From: Hsuehochloa calcarea
Lineage: Eukaryota > Streptophyta > Magnoliopsida > Poales > Poaceae
Assembly: GCA_036346395.1 (NCBI GenBank)
Contig: CM070609.1
Coordinates: forward strand, 31,315,223-31,379,222
Direction of reading: 5' to 3'
Length of the DNA stretch: 64,000 bases
Shown here: piece after piece, positions 36,215 to 46,545 of the stretch
How the letters are laid out: every line of letters begins with the position of its first letter
How positions within the stretch are numbered: position 1 is the first letter of the stretch
The notes under the pieces: generated by a model
Seen by the model: the letters and a program-made list of their open reading frames with translations, nothing else
Told to the model about the DNA's origin: nothing
Database searches by the model: none
Program-made: the position numbers and the translations under genes

Positions 36215-36515
36215 GTGGAGCTTTTAAAAAATTATATTTTTAGATCATTTTTTACATTACAAATTTGTACAAACAGTACACGTTTAAGAAAATATGAGAA
36301 AAATTTTGAACAAATAAAATTATGACAAATTTATACAAGCGAGTACACTGTGTCGGGAGGCTCCACATAAAAATTTCACAATGTCTTGAACTCATTTGCT
36401 ATATTTTAAATACCCTACAAAAATTGTCAAAACCCGCTTAAACCCTAACCCTAATTCCACCTTAACCCTAATGGGACACGTGGCGGCCCATGGGCGCTAC
36501 CGCACAGCGGCCATG
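36215..36515 (-). repeat. Right TIR of the plant-mobile-domain MULE
   Basis: Reverse complement of 32050-32330. It includes telomere-like aaaccctaaccctaa by chance of the family sequence, and ends in a GC-rich block, cgcacagcggccatgcgg. Confidence 0.75.
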
Positions 36516-37057
36516 CGGATAGGGGCAGCTAGCAGCCAGAGAGGCATCGCCGCACGGCAGTCGTGCGAACAGGGGTTATTTTAAAAAAAAATCGGACGAT
36601 CAGTTCTGTACATACGGTGCAAAAACGTGCTAATACCGTCAAAAATTCCAACACTGGCAGAAAAAGGGGCGTCATCCCATGGAAAAATATATCATTTAAA
36701 ATCGCTGGTAATCGGTGTTATAGGCGGGGTTTCATATTTTTTAAAATTTTCATCTAGATTCAAATTTAAAATTAAAATTTAGAAAAATTTCGGCCTTACA
36801 TCCAAAAAATTCAAAATTTTCGTCCAAAATTTTCGGTAATCGACGATAATCGGTTCAATCGGTGAGGTCCGATAAAATTTCTCCACCACTATAGTTTTCC
36901 CTCGTGCAGCCCCCTACGTCACATAGGAGTAGGAAGGACGGATCACGGATGGAAATATGGAATCGATCGAAAGAAGAAGAGGGTTGGTTAGTGTGTTGAT
37001 GTTGTCTCCACTCGTGGGTGTTGCTGACTAATTGTAGAACATAATACTAGTAGCGAG
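36516..37057. other. Intergenic spacer, no gene seen
   Basis: No open frame of note. The stretch at 36690-36890 is rich in aaaattt and ccgat/atcgg motifs and resembles a segment in ZnF-B intron 1 (62110-62390), so an unnamed MITE-like repeat is possible. Confidence 0.4.
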
Positions 37058-38212
37058 TAGGGATGAAAACGGATCGGATAGTTTCCGATCGATCCGGACG
37101 GAAACAGATTCGGATTAGATTTTTCTCAGAAAATTTTTGGATCAGAAACGAATTCGGATTTTTTTTTGTCAGAAATGAAAACGAATACGGTAGACATGCT
37201 ATCCGGCGGATACAGATACGAATATAGATTATCCGGATAAGACCAAGTCCGGATATCCGGATTTCAGCCCAAAAGAAGAGGATTTCGGCCCAAAAGAGAA
37301 AATGAGATTTTAATTGATTTTTTGAATTTCAGAAAATACACACAAATCAAATAGCCTTTTAGAAAATAGAAAATATAGTTAAAAAAATTCTAGAAAAATC
37401 ACAAAAATTCCTTGAATTATTTTAAACTTAATAAAATTAATTCCAAGTTAAACTTAGTTTTTATTTTTACACATAAATTATTTTTAATTTTTGAAAAAAT
37501 AGAAAAAAAAACCTTTTTAAAATCCAAAAAATCAAGAAATTAATTATTATTTTTCCATTTTCACTTTAAATCCTAGAAATCTCAATAAATTTTATTTTAC
37601 ACATTGAAAACTAAGAAATTGAATAATTGACTTTATTTTATTATTATTTTATTTTTAACCAAGAATATAAATCTCAAAAAATCCAATAAAATAATAACTT
37701 TATTAATTTTATTTTTTGTAACATACTTTGGGATGTTATAGTCATTTGTGTATAGATTAACCATCCAGCCTGATCAATGTTAATGTGCACTAAGTTTATG
37801 TATGTGATGAACTAAGTGTGAATGTTTCATGACTTGTGACTTTGTGAATTATGATTTATGAGCAAAATATGGTAAATTAAGTGTTATGTTTGTGATTAAC
37901 TAGTTAATGCAGCTTGATAGTGCCAATGTTATGTGTGGTTGCTGAAAATATGAACAATTCATAAATGTTTACATCAAATAAACTAGTTATATATTTTTGT
38001 TAATTTTTAGCATACAATTTAAAGGGTTTTCATGTTTCGAAAATATCCGCGATCGTATTCGTTTCAATTTGTATTCGTTCTGTATTCCTATTCGATATTA
38101 TTTATATCTGTATTCGTATCCAGAGTATTCGTATTTGTGTTTGAATTCGAAAAAAATATAAATATAAATATAACAAAATTTTTATCGTCCGTATCCGATT
38201 TGTTTTCACCCG
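37058..38212. mobile_element. hAT (Ac-like) non-autonomous element
   Basis: The left end agggatgaaaacggatcgga and the reverse complement of the right end, gggtgaaaacaaatcgga, form imperfect inverted repeats of the Ac/hAT type. Subterminal regions on both sides carry many tccgga, attcg and cgaata motifs, as expected for hAT transposase-binding sites. The flanking 8-mers tagcgagt and tagccagg match at 6 of 8 positions and may be a decayed target duplication. The interior is AT-rich and non-coding. Confidence 0.6.
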
Positions 38213-38829
38213 ATAGCCAGGAGCAACAGATTGAAATGATTAGAGATCCCCTGTTTCTAGCGACTGCTTAGCTTAATTGCATGTTCAGGATTGATGCGAC
38301 AGAACTACCTAGGCTAGATAGTCCACGTCCTTGCTTAGATGTTTATCTCGGCATATGTAGCTACATAGTGCTTGTACGATGCAATGATAATTGGTACATG
38401 TTAGGTTGTCGTCATGGATGGGGTTGGTGAAGGTGCTACCACGGACTACAAAAACCGTTCCGGTTGATATATTCTGTTGCTGTGACTAGTATTTTACAAA
38501 TATTTTTCTTATTTTTATAGTTAAGAGTCAACTTGTCTTTAATTGACAGTGCTCCTACCTTGCTTTTAAAGAAAAGAGTATTGGTTGGACTTGATTCGGT
38601 TTAAATTTTCCAGTGACAAAAAAAAATGGCACGTGAAATTTGAAAATCCCTGAGTTCATTTTTTTTAGTTTTTTTTTAAAAAAACATTACGCCTTCCTAA
38701 CCGTCGGATCATGCTATTATGGACGACCCATGCGTCCATATTGGCGCAAAATGCCTCTCCCTATGCCACGATCTACTTCCACACCTTGATACAAAGGCCC
38801 ACAGTAAAGCCACGTATTAAATACGAAGG

Positions 38830-38891
38830 ATTCCCAAAAATACATGAAAACCCCTCACGATATTCCCAAAAATGCATGGAAACCCCTCACG
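38830..38891. repeat. 30-bp direct duplication just upstream of the BAHD-2 TATA box
   Basis: Two copies of a unit starting attcccaaaaatacatg and ending acccctcacg (38830-38859, 38862-38891) differ at two bases. They end 27 bp before the TATA box. No equivalent is visible in the short upstream part of BAHD-1. Confidence 0.85.
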
Positions 38892-38918
38892 GCCTCACCA
38901 AACACACCATGCGACGCC

Positions 38919-38926
38919 TATAAAAC
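38919..38926 (+). promoter_or_regulatory. TATA box of BAHD-2
   Basis: The motif tataaaac lies about 90 bp before the ATG at 39015, the same spacing as in BAHD-1. Confidence 0.6.
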
Positions 38927-39747
38927 CCAAACCCTTCCATGAGTCATTGCACTCGCACTCGCACTCCGCTGGCTAGGGAAGAAAGCCAGAAACTAACACT
39001 CACGTGCCGTAGAGATGGCCGTCGAGGTCGTCAGCTCCGAGCTGGTCGCGCCGAGCGAGTCCACGCCGCGGCGTCCGCTCTGGCTGTCCAACCTCGACCT
39101 CGCCGCGAGGAACAGCTACACCCCGACGGTCTACTTCTTCCGCGCCCCCAGCGGCGAGTGCCGCACTGATTTCTTCTCGGCCGACATCCTGCGCGCGGCG
39201 CTGGCCAGGGCGTTAGTCCCGTTCCACCCCTTCGCCGGCCGCCTCGGCGTGGGCCGCGACGGGCGGGCGGAGATCGACTGCAACGCCGAGGGCGCGCTCT
39301 TCGTCGTCGCGCGGTGCGAGGCCGCGCTCAACGAGTTCGAGGGCTTCGCGCCGTCCACGCCGATGCGCGACATGTTCGTGCCGCTGTACGAGGAGGCCGG
39401 CACGGGCGACCCGTTGCTCATGCTTCAGGTTGCTGTATAGATCTCTATTCTATTTCAACCGATTATTCCTTCGGTTTTGCTATTTTGCACCTCGACTAAT
39501 TAACGAACGACGTGTCGGCACTCGGCAGGTCACCTTCTTCCGGTGCGGCGGCATAGCGCTCGGCACGGCCATGCACCACTTCGTCATCGACGGCCGCAGC
39601 GCCTTCCACTTCATCCAGACGTGGGCCAGCATCGCGCGCGGCGCCGGTAGCGCCACCGTGCCCCCGTCCCTCGACCGCACGCCCCTCGGCGCGCGCTCCC
39701 CGCCGACCATCCTCTTCGACCACACCCGCGAGTACCGCGTATCCGCC

Positions 39748-39789
39748 GTCTCCCCCGTTCCAGCCGGCGTCTCCCCCGTTCCAGCCGGC
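39748..39789 (+). repeat. 21-bp in-frame tandem duplication in BAHD-2
   Basis: Two perfect copies of a unit starting gtctcccccgttccagcc encode VSPVPAG twice, in the loop after the first BAHD half-domain. It keeps the frame. Confidence 0.9.
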
Positions 39790-40110
39790 GCCGGCGGCAA
39801 GCCGTTGGAGTACGCCAGCGCCATCCTCCGCGTGACCGGCGCGCAGGCCGCCGCGCTCCGCGCGGGGGCGGGCGGGCCCCCCGTGTCCACGTTCCGCGCG
39901 CTGGTAGCCCACGTCTGGCGCTGCGCGTGCGCGGCACGCACGCTGAGCCCCGACGCCGAGTCCCGGCTCTACACCATGGTCGACATGCGCGCCCGCCTCT
40001 CCCCGCCGCTTCCCGGGGCCTACTTCGGCAATGCGGTGGTGCGCACGTCGGTGGCCGCCAGAGTCGGCGACCTCCTCACCAAGCCCCTCGGCTTCGGTGC
40101 GCAGCGGCTC

Positions 40111-40457
40111 TGACAGATTCAAATGAATCAATTCAGCTATTCCCTGAATGCCGATATTGAAACTCTGAAGTTTTCAGATGATGAACAGTGGGTACGACAA
40201 AATGCTCTTTGTCTGCAGAGGGAGAAACTGAATGCAAAACAATTGATGTCCTAGTCTTTCTCAGATCCGTTGCAATGATCCTGGAGACTAGTTCTACTGA
40301 AGAAACCGGAAAAACAGAGTTGACATGCAGAGTGCAGTCTGGACTAGTAAGGCTAACAAGCAAACTGCTAGTTATTCTCAATACAATCAACTACTGAAAA
40401 TAATGAATAACTAAAGAACTTGCTTGGAGGAAAGAGTGTGACGAAATTAAACTAACA
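40111..40457 (-). repeat. Left (3') LTR of Copia-B
   Basis: It starts tgacagattcaaatgaatca and ends ttaaactaaca. A purine-rich tract on the minus strand (aattagggggtgttt) lies next to it. Confidence 0.95.
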
Positions 40458-40466
40458 AAACACCCC

Positions 40467-43110
40467 CTAATTTCGCAGTACCTCTTTCATCCCGATCTTG
40501 TCTCTCATTTCCAAAAATCTGACCCGGCCAAGAGGTTTCGTTAGGATGTCTGCTAGTTGATTCTCTGAGCTAATGAACTCGATCTCCAGCTTCCCTTCTT
40601 CAACACATTGTCTCACGAAATGGTAGCGTGTATCTATGTGTTTGCTACGATCATGAATAACCGGGTTCTTGGACAATGCAATTGCTGACTTGTTGTCCAC
40701 CCATAGCTTGATACATTTGGGCTCTTCCTTCAGCATTTCACCCAGTAGCCGTGCCGACCAAATGCCACGGCATGCTGCGGTTATTCTTTAATATACTCCG
40801 CCGCAAGATGATAAAGCTACCACCTTTTGTTTTTGTGATTGCCAACTTACTGGATCACCTTCAAGCATGAACATCACTCCGGAAGTGCTTTTCCGATCAT
40901 CCACATCACCAGCCATATCACTATCACTAAAACCAGTAAGATTCAGTTCTTCATTCGAATTTCTTCTATAACAGCAACCCAGATTCAATGTCCCCTTGAT
41001 ATAGCGCAGTATCTGTTTTACTGCAGCCATGTGCTCACTGGTTGGTCCTTCCATGAATCTGCTCACATAGCCGACTGAATAAGAGATATCCGGTCTTGTA
41101 TGTACCAAATATCTGAGGCTACCGACCAAACTTCTGAACAAGTTTGCATCGTGAGGGTTGATTCTTGACTTTACTCAATTTGAGTCTTGCATCCATTGGA
41201 ATTTGGCAAGGATTGCGATCCTCAAACCGCCTTCTCAAGTACCTTTTGTGCATATCTTTGGTGGTTCACTGTGATAGCATCCTTGGTTTGATGCACTTCC
41301 ATACCCAGGTAGTAAGTCAGTAAGCCAAGATCACTCATGCTGAAAAGCTTTTTCATCTCTTGTTTGAACTTGTGTATCTCCTGCTGCAATGCTCCCATGA
41401 TGATCAGATCATCAACATAAACTCCCACAAGTAAACTTGATATCCCCATACCCCTACATGCAATGACTTGGAGGAGCTCCTTTGGAAACCAAGTGACAAC
41501 AGACTAGTGTCCAGTTTCACATTCCAAGCTCTTGGTGCTTGTTTCAAGCCATACAATGCTTTGTTAAGTCGCAGTACCTTGTGAGCATTTCTCTTATCCA
41601 CATGTCCAGGAGGTTGGCACACATAAACTTCCTCTTGAAGATCTCCATTCAGAAAGGCTGATTTCACATCCATATGGTGCACTTCCCATCCTTTCTTTGC
41701 TGCAAGGGCTAGCAATAGACGAACTGTCTCCATTCTAGCCACAGGAGCAAACACTTCTTCAAAATCAACACCTTGTTGTTGCACAAAACCCTTTGCCACC
41801 AACCGGGCTTTATACTTCACAATTTGTCCTTGGGCATCTCTTTTAACCTTGAAAATCCATTTCAGTCCGATTGGTTTAACCCCTGTGGGAGGATCTACAA
41901 GATACCAGGTGTTGTTTGATTCAATTGAATTGAGCTCCTCACGCATTGCTTCTTGCCAACAGCTATGTTTCTCAGCATCAGAGAAAGATGAGGGCTCTTC
42001 GGCTGTAAGGAGGCAGAGTTCACTAAAAGATTCAGTTAACTCTTGTACCTTTGTATTGTCGTAGATGTCCTTCAGTGTGCGATAGCGCCTGGGTCCTTCA
42101 GATCACGATGGTGACTCGGTGCTTGGAGGAGTCACCTTTGCACAGTATGGTAAATTGCCCGAATTTGGTGTTCGTGGCTCAGCATCTTGGGATGCAGTAG
42201 ATGCATCTTCTTGCTGTGGTTCAGTGATTCCTTGTGTGTTCCCATTCTCAGGTGAGAGCCCACAAGTAGTACTTGCACCTGAAAATACAGTATACTGAAT
42301 AGAGAAAGAATCATTAAGGGTTTGGTTTCCTGAATGATCTTCTTCCTGACTCCAGTCCCACCCGACTTCTTCATCAAAAACAACATCACGGGTGACATGA
42401 ACCTTCTTACCAACTGGATCATACATCCTGTATGCTTTGCTCCCATTTTCGTAGCCAATCAGCACCATGGGCACACTGCGATCATCAAGCTTCTGCAGGT
42501 TTGGTCTCACTACCTTTACATGTCCAATGCAACCGAATGTACGAAAATAACGCACATTTGGTCGTCTTCCATACCAGGCTTCGTAAGGAGTCTTACCATC
42601 GACACTCTTTGTAGGAGAACGATTCAGTATGTGGACCGCCGTCGTGACAGCCTCACCCCAGAATACCCCCGGTACCCCTTTTGCCTTCAGGAGACTTCGC
42701 GCCATAGCCACCACCGTCTGATTTCTTCTCTCAACCACTCCATTTTGCTGTGGTGAGTATGGTGCAGTGAGATGTCGTTTCACGCCTTGGTCTGCCCAGT
42801 ACTTCCCAAATTCTAAGGAGTTGAACTCCCCACCTCGATCTGTTCGGAAAACTTTTAGTCTGTTTCCACACTCCAGTTCTGCACTTACTTGAAAATGCTT
42901 GATAGCTTCAGCTGCCTCAGCTTTAGTTTTCAGTAGCTTCACCCACATGTATCGGGAGAAGTCATCGACAAGGAGAAGGAAGAAGCTCCTGTACCCTGGT
43001 GTAGCCGGTGAGATGGGACCACACAGATCACCATGTACCAGCTCCAACGTTGTGTTGGCGCGGTAGCTGGTCTCTTCAGGGAATGAACTGCGTCGTTGCT
43101 TGCCAACCAT
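40467..43110 (-). pseudogene. Copia-B integrase, reverse transcriptase and RNase H blocks
   Basis: The integrase core is in the frame 43110-42103 (LLLVDDFSRYMWVKLLKTKA, later FRTDRGGEFNS and SPQQNGVVERRN, covering the D,D,E residues). RT follows at 41946-41404 (KARLVAKGFVQQQGVDFEEV, APVARMETVRLLLA) and 41449-41222 (VGVYVDDLIIMG). RNase H is at 41141-40788 and 40736-40467 (KLWVDNKSAIALSKNP, DILTKPLG). Frame changes between blocks near 42103, 41450 and 40790 prevent one continuous polyprotein. Confidence 0.88.
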
Positions 43111-43702
43111 ACAGCTATCACAAATCTGTTCCCGATTGCGGCTTTAGCGACCCACGAACCATCTCTGCGGGGCGGTTCCGAAGGAATGGAAATTGAGATG
43201 TCCAAACCGCGCATGCCATTTCCATGCTTCCTCGATTACAGCGGGTTGCGAGCACACAGTTACGCAATATCAAGGTTGAGCATATACAAGCATTGCTAGT
43301 TCTTGTTACCTTGGCGGGAGTTTATTGTCTTTGATCTCTCACAGTGAGAACACCTTGTTTGATGAGGACTTCACGTACACGCTCATCTAGTTGTCCAAGG
43401 CTTACAATATTGGTGTGAAGCTTTGGTATGTAATAGACATCACTCGAGTCCATTGTTCTCCATTATGGCACCTGAACATCACTGAGCCTCTTCCACATAT
43501 GGCAACCAAGACCCATCTCCAAATTTCACCGATCCTTGCGAAATGTCAAGATCGATAAAATTTGCTTTTGTTCTGTCATGTGGTTTGTGGCACGGTGTCC
43601 AAATACCACATGCCGATCTGGTGTCGCCTTCATTCCCAAGGTTCACTGTGCATGAGCTTCATTGAGGAAAATCTCAACAGCTCATCCTTCCTTTACGAGA
43701 TT

Positions 43703-44702
43703 TCACGGTTTCCACCATCGAAGTCTTTGGTTCCTCCTCCGAACTTGTGACACATTCACCTGCTCTTTTTGCTCCCGGTGAGGTTTACGACATTTCCTGG
43801 CAAAATGCCCATAAAGATTACAGTTAAAACATTTCACCTTGGATTTGTCGCGTTTGTAAGCTGGGGTAATGGCTCCCTTCTGTTCGGAGCTGTTTCTTCC
43901 ATGTCCACGATTTTGATACCCTGTGGTACTGCTGCCGTGATTCTTCCAGCCACCTTGATGCTTGTTCTTAGTGCGTGCCACCCATTCCTCCTCAGTGAGT
44001 AATAGGCGTCCGGCACCATCTTCTTTGTTCGCGACTCAGTCGGTCTTCAACAGACTTTAATCTCCCAGTGAGTTCCTCAATTGTCATGGTGCTCAGGTCG
44101 AGGAATTGCTCAATAGAAATGGCCACTTGTGAGTACTTGTCAGGTACTACCCGTAGGAACTTCTTTACTACCTTCTCGTCTTCGATGTCATCACCAAGAG
44201 TGCGCATATTGTTCACAAGGCCTGACAGACGCATTGAGAAATCATCAATTGTCTCTATCTCCTTCATCTGGACAGCCTCAAATTCCTTGTGTAGCGCCTG
44301 TAGTCGAGCCTCCCGGACTCGATCGACTCCCATTCGCATGGTCCTGATGGCCTCCCATGCCGATCTGGCTGTGTTCTTGGATGCCAACGATGCCAGCATT
44401 TCTGGAGGTACCGCCTGGAGAATAGCCGCCAGTGCCATTCGATCCAGTCGGAAATCTGCGCCACCAGGTTCAACTGCTTCCCAAACTCCCTGAGCTTGAA
44501 GGTTGACCCTCATTAGCAGCGCCCAATCATTATAATTGGTGCGCGTGAGGACGGGATATCTCAGTGATACACCAGTTTCTCTTGGCGCCACCTGCGCCGG
44601 CGCTCCTTGGCCGCTGCCGCTTCCCGCCACCATCGCTCGACGACCACTGCCGCCGTGGGATCCAATGGAGGGAGGAGACGCTGATCTTGCACCCCTTGGC
44701 AT
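43703..44702 (-). pseudogene. Copia-B gag and zinc knuckle
   Basis: The frame from ATG 44702 to 43992 encodes a 236-aa gag with a DUF4219/UBN2-type body (YPVLTRTNYNDWALLMRVNL, then WEAIRTMRMGVDRVREA). The knuckle CFNCNLYGHFARKC (CX2CX4HX4C) is in a different frame at 43981-43703. A frameshift near 43990 separates them. Confidence 0.88.
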
Positions 44703-44729
44703 CGTCGCAGGAACGGTTGATTACCGCTC

Positions 44730-44739
44730 TGATACCAAT
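44730..44739 (-). promoter_or_regulatory. Primer-binding site of Copia-B
   Basis: The plus strand reads tgataccaat, the reverse complement of attggtatca, directly adjacent to the right LTR. Confidence 0.85.
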
Positions 44740-45086
44740 TGACAGATTCAAATGAATCAATTCAGCTATTCCCTGAATGCCGATATTGAAACTCTGAAGT
44801 TTTCAGATGATGAACAGTGGGTACGACAAAATGCTCTTTGTCTGCAGAGGGAGAAACCGAATGCAAAACAATTGATGTCCTAGTCTTTCTCAGATCCGTT
44901 GCAATGATCCTGGAGACTAGTTCTACTGAAGAAACCGGAAAAACAGAGTTGACATGCAGAGTGCAGTCTGGACTAGTAAGGCTAACAAGCAAACTGCTAG
45001 TTATTCTCAATACAATCAACTACTGAAAATAATGAATAACTAAAGAACTTGCTTGGAGGAAAGAGTGTGACGAAATTAAACTAACA
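44740..45086 (-). repeat. Right (5') LTR of Copia-B
   Basis: Identical to 40111-40457 except for one transition (gagaaac-t-g versus gagaaac-c-g near 44858). It is followed by ggctc and then BAHD-2 coding sequence. Confidence 0.95.
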
Positions 45087-45693
45087 GGCTCCACGCGGCG
45101 ACGGGCCAGGGCGATGAGTACGCGCGGTCGTTGGTGGACTACCTGGAGACGGCGGACACGCGGTCGGTGCCGAGGGGTGGGCTCCCGGGTACGGACCTGC
45201 GGGTGATCAGCTGGATGGGGATGCCGTCTCACGACGCTGACTTCGGATGGGGTGAGCCGGCGTTCCTGGCGCCGGCGCTCATGTACTACACGGGGTTCGT
45301 GTACCTGATGAGCAGCCACGGGAGGGGCGGCGACGTCGCGGTGGCCGTGGCGCTGGAGCCGGAGCGCATGGCGCGTTTCAAGGAGCTCTTCTTCGACGAG
45401 ATGGCCGCGTTGGAGTAGACAAGATCATTGCAAAAAAATTCTTGTTGCTTATTGGCTTCGCTCCGTACGTGTAACGTGCAGGTGTCGCTTGCTACTCGGA
45501 TACTTATGGTCTACTGTGCTGTAACTATACCTGACAGAATCGGGGATGTATAAACGTGGCTGCATGCACAGCATGCAGTTCCGCCGTTTGAATTGATGCT
45601 GGTCATATATACGCATTTATGAATGTACATGTTGTTTACTCCGATATTTCGCTCTATTCCTCTGCAACCCAACATACGTGCAAATCAAAGAAA

Positions 45694-46137
45694 CACTAAA
45701 TCTAAAATATACTTAATAACAAATAATCATATATATCCGTATTAAATAACATACTATAATTACTTATCCTCTTCCAAAGTATTTAAGTAGGGTTCTGCAG
45801 AATAGAAAAATTGTAATAACTGCACTCTAAATTATCTCAATGAGTAAATATATTAAAACGAATACTCCCGAGACCATAGTCGAATATAACGAAACAGAAG
45901 GAGTAAAATTGTAGAAGCACTAAATCTAATAAATACTTAACGAGAAATGAACATACATACTCCTATTAAATGATATACCACAATCACTTATTCTCTTCCA
46001 AAGCATTTAAGTATGGGTAGAAAATAAAAAATTGTAATAACTACACTCTATATTACCTCGATAAACAAATATATTAAAATGTATACTACCAGACTATAGA
46101 AAAATATAACGAAACAGAAGGAGCAAAATTGTAGAAG
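45694..46137. repeat. Tandem duplication, two units of about 224 bp
   Basis: Unit 1 (45694-45917) and unit 2 (45918-46137) both start cactaaatct and end aaaattgtagaagc. They share blocks such as ctcttccaaag and atataacgaaacagaaggag. They have diverged by scattered substitutions and small indels, so the duplication is not recent. It lies between BAHD-2 and ZnF-A and has no coding content. Confidence 0.85.
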
Positions 46138-46545
46138 CGAGATCAGTACCGCAAAGCTGGAATTCTGAACTTCAAAGATGTGTTTGTTACTGTAACAGGC
46201 AGACAGTAATTCCCAAAAATAAGCACAGTGCGGTAGATTCGGATTTGGATAAGTATCAAGATCCATTTAAAAACATAACTACTCTTGATCCAAATTAACT
46301 GGTATGTGACCCGAATTTGAGTCGACACGGGAGCCAGCCCCAGTCCCCACGGCCCCGGACATCTATCGGGGGAGTTGCTAAGAATATGGCCAATAAAATC
46401 CACCAGTACGCTGTACGCTCGCGTCGCGTGTATCCGTCGACGATTCGACGAGAAAACGAAACGTAGAAACACCAACCTCTCGCGCGCCCCTTCGCCCCCT
46501 ACACTAACTTCCCCCGTTGGCCGTTACCAATCCCCACTCGCAACA

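Larger units (their letters stand above)
32050..36515 (+). mobile_element. MULE carrying a plant-mobile-domain gene
   Basis: Long terminal inverted repeats (32050-32330 and 36215-36515) match over nearly 280 bp, including ccattagggttaag and aatatagcaaatgagttca. Between them lie a TATA-like promoter, a CGCT-rich leader and a decayed plant-mobile-domain gene. No transposase was found. The outermost bases and the 9-bp target duplication could not be fixed. Confidence 0.7.
38213..39014 (+). promoter_or_regulatory. BAHD-2 upstream region
   Basis: An 800-bp interval between the hAT-like element and the BAHD-2 ATG. The last 200 bp holds a duplicated 30-bp block and a TATA box. Nothing coding was seen. 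The nearest unique DNA to the left is cut off by transposons, so the full promoter may not be contiguous. Confidence 0.5.
40111..45086 (-). mobile_element. Copia-B: young Copia element inserted in BAHD-2 exon 2
   Basis: Two 347-bp LTRs (40111-40457, 44740-45086) differ at one position. The 5-bp duplication ggctc flanks the element (40106-40110, 45087-45091). The primer-binding-site complement tgataccaat abuts the right LTR, so the element reads on the minus strand. Gag, zinc knuckle, integrase, RT and RNase H are all present in order, but the polyprotein is broken by several frameshifts and stops. The near-identity of the LTRs points to insertion roughly 0.1 million years ago at the commonly used grass rate (1.3e-8 per site per year). 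Confidence 0.95.
39015..45418 (+). pseudogene. BAHD acyltransferase, disrupted by a Copia insertion
   Basis: Tandem paralogue of BAHD-1. Exon 1 is 39015-39428 (138 codons, ends CAG/gt). The intron is 39429-39528 (100 bp, phase 0). Exon 2 runs 39529-40110 and resumes at 45092-45418. Without the insert and one copy of its ggctc duplication, the frame is continuous and would give about 440 aa. HHFVIDG (His155, Asp159) lies before the break, and DFGWG (about 382-386 in the uninterrupted frame) after it. As it stands, the LTR's first bases supply TGA directly after Leu332, so a 332-residue product lacking DFGWG is predicted, probably inactive. A 21-bp in-frame duplication (39748-39789) encodes two copies of VSPVPAG. 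No other lesion was seen, so this is a very recent pseudogene or a presence/absence allele. Confidence 0.92.

Noticed and set aside
36430..36470. Telomere-like ccctaa repeats
   Set aside because: Only two or three degenerate units within the MULE terminal repeat; not an interstitial telomere tract.
46143..46475. A 110-aa minus-strand frame upstream of ZnF-A
   Set aside because: No family resemblance, and it overlaps the probable ZnF-A promoter.
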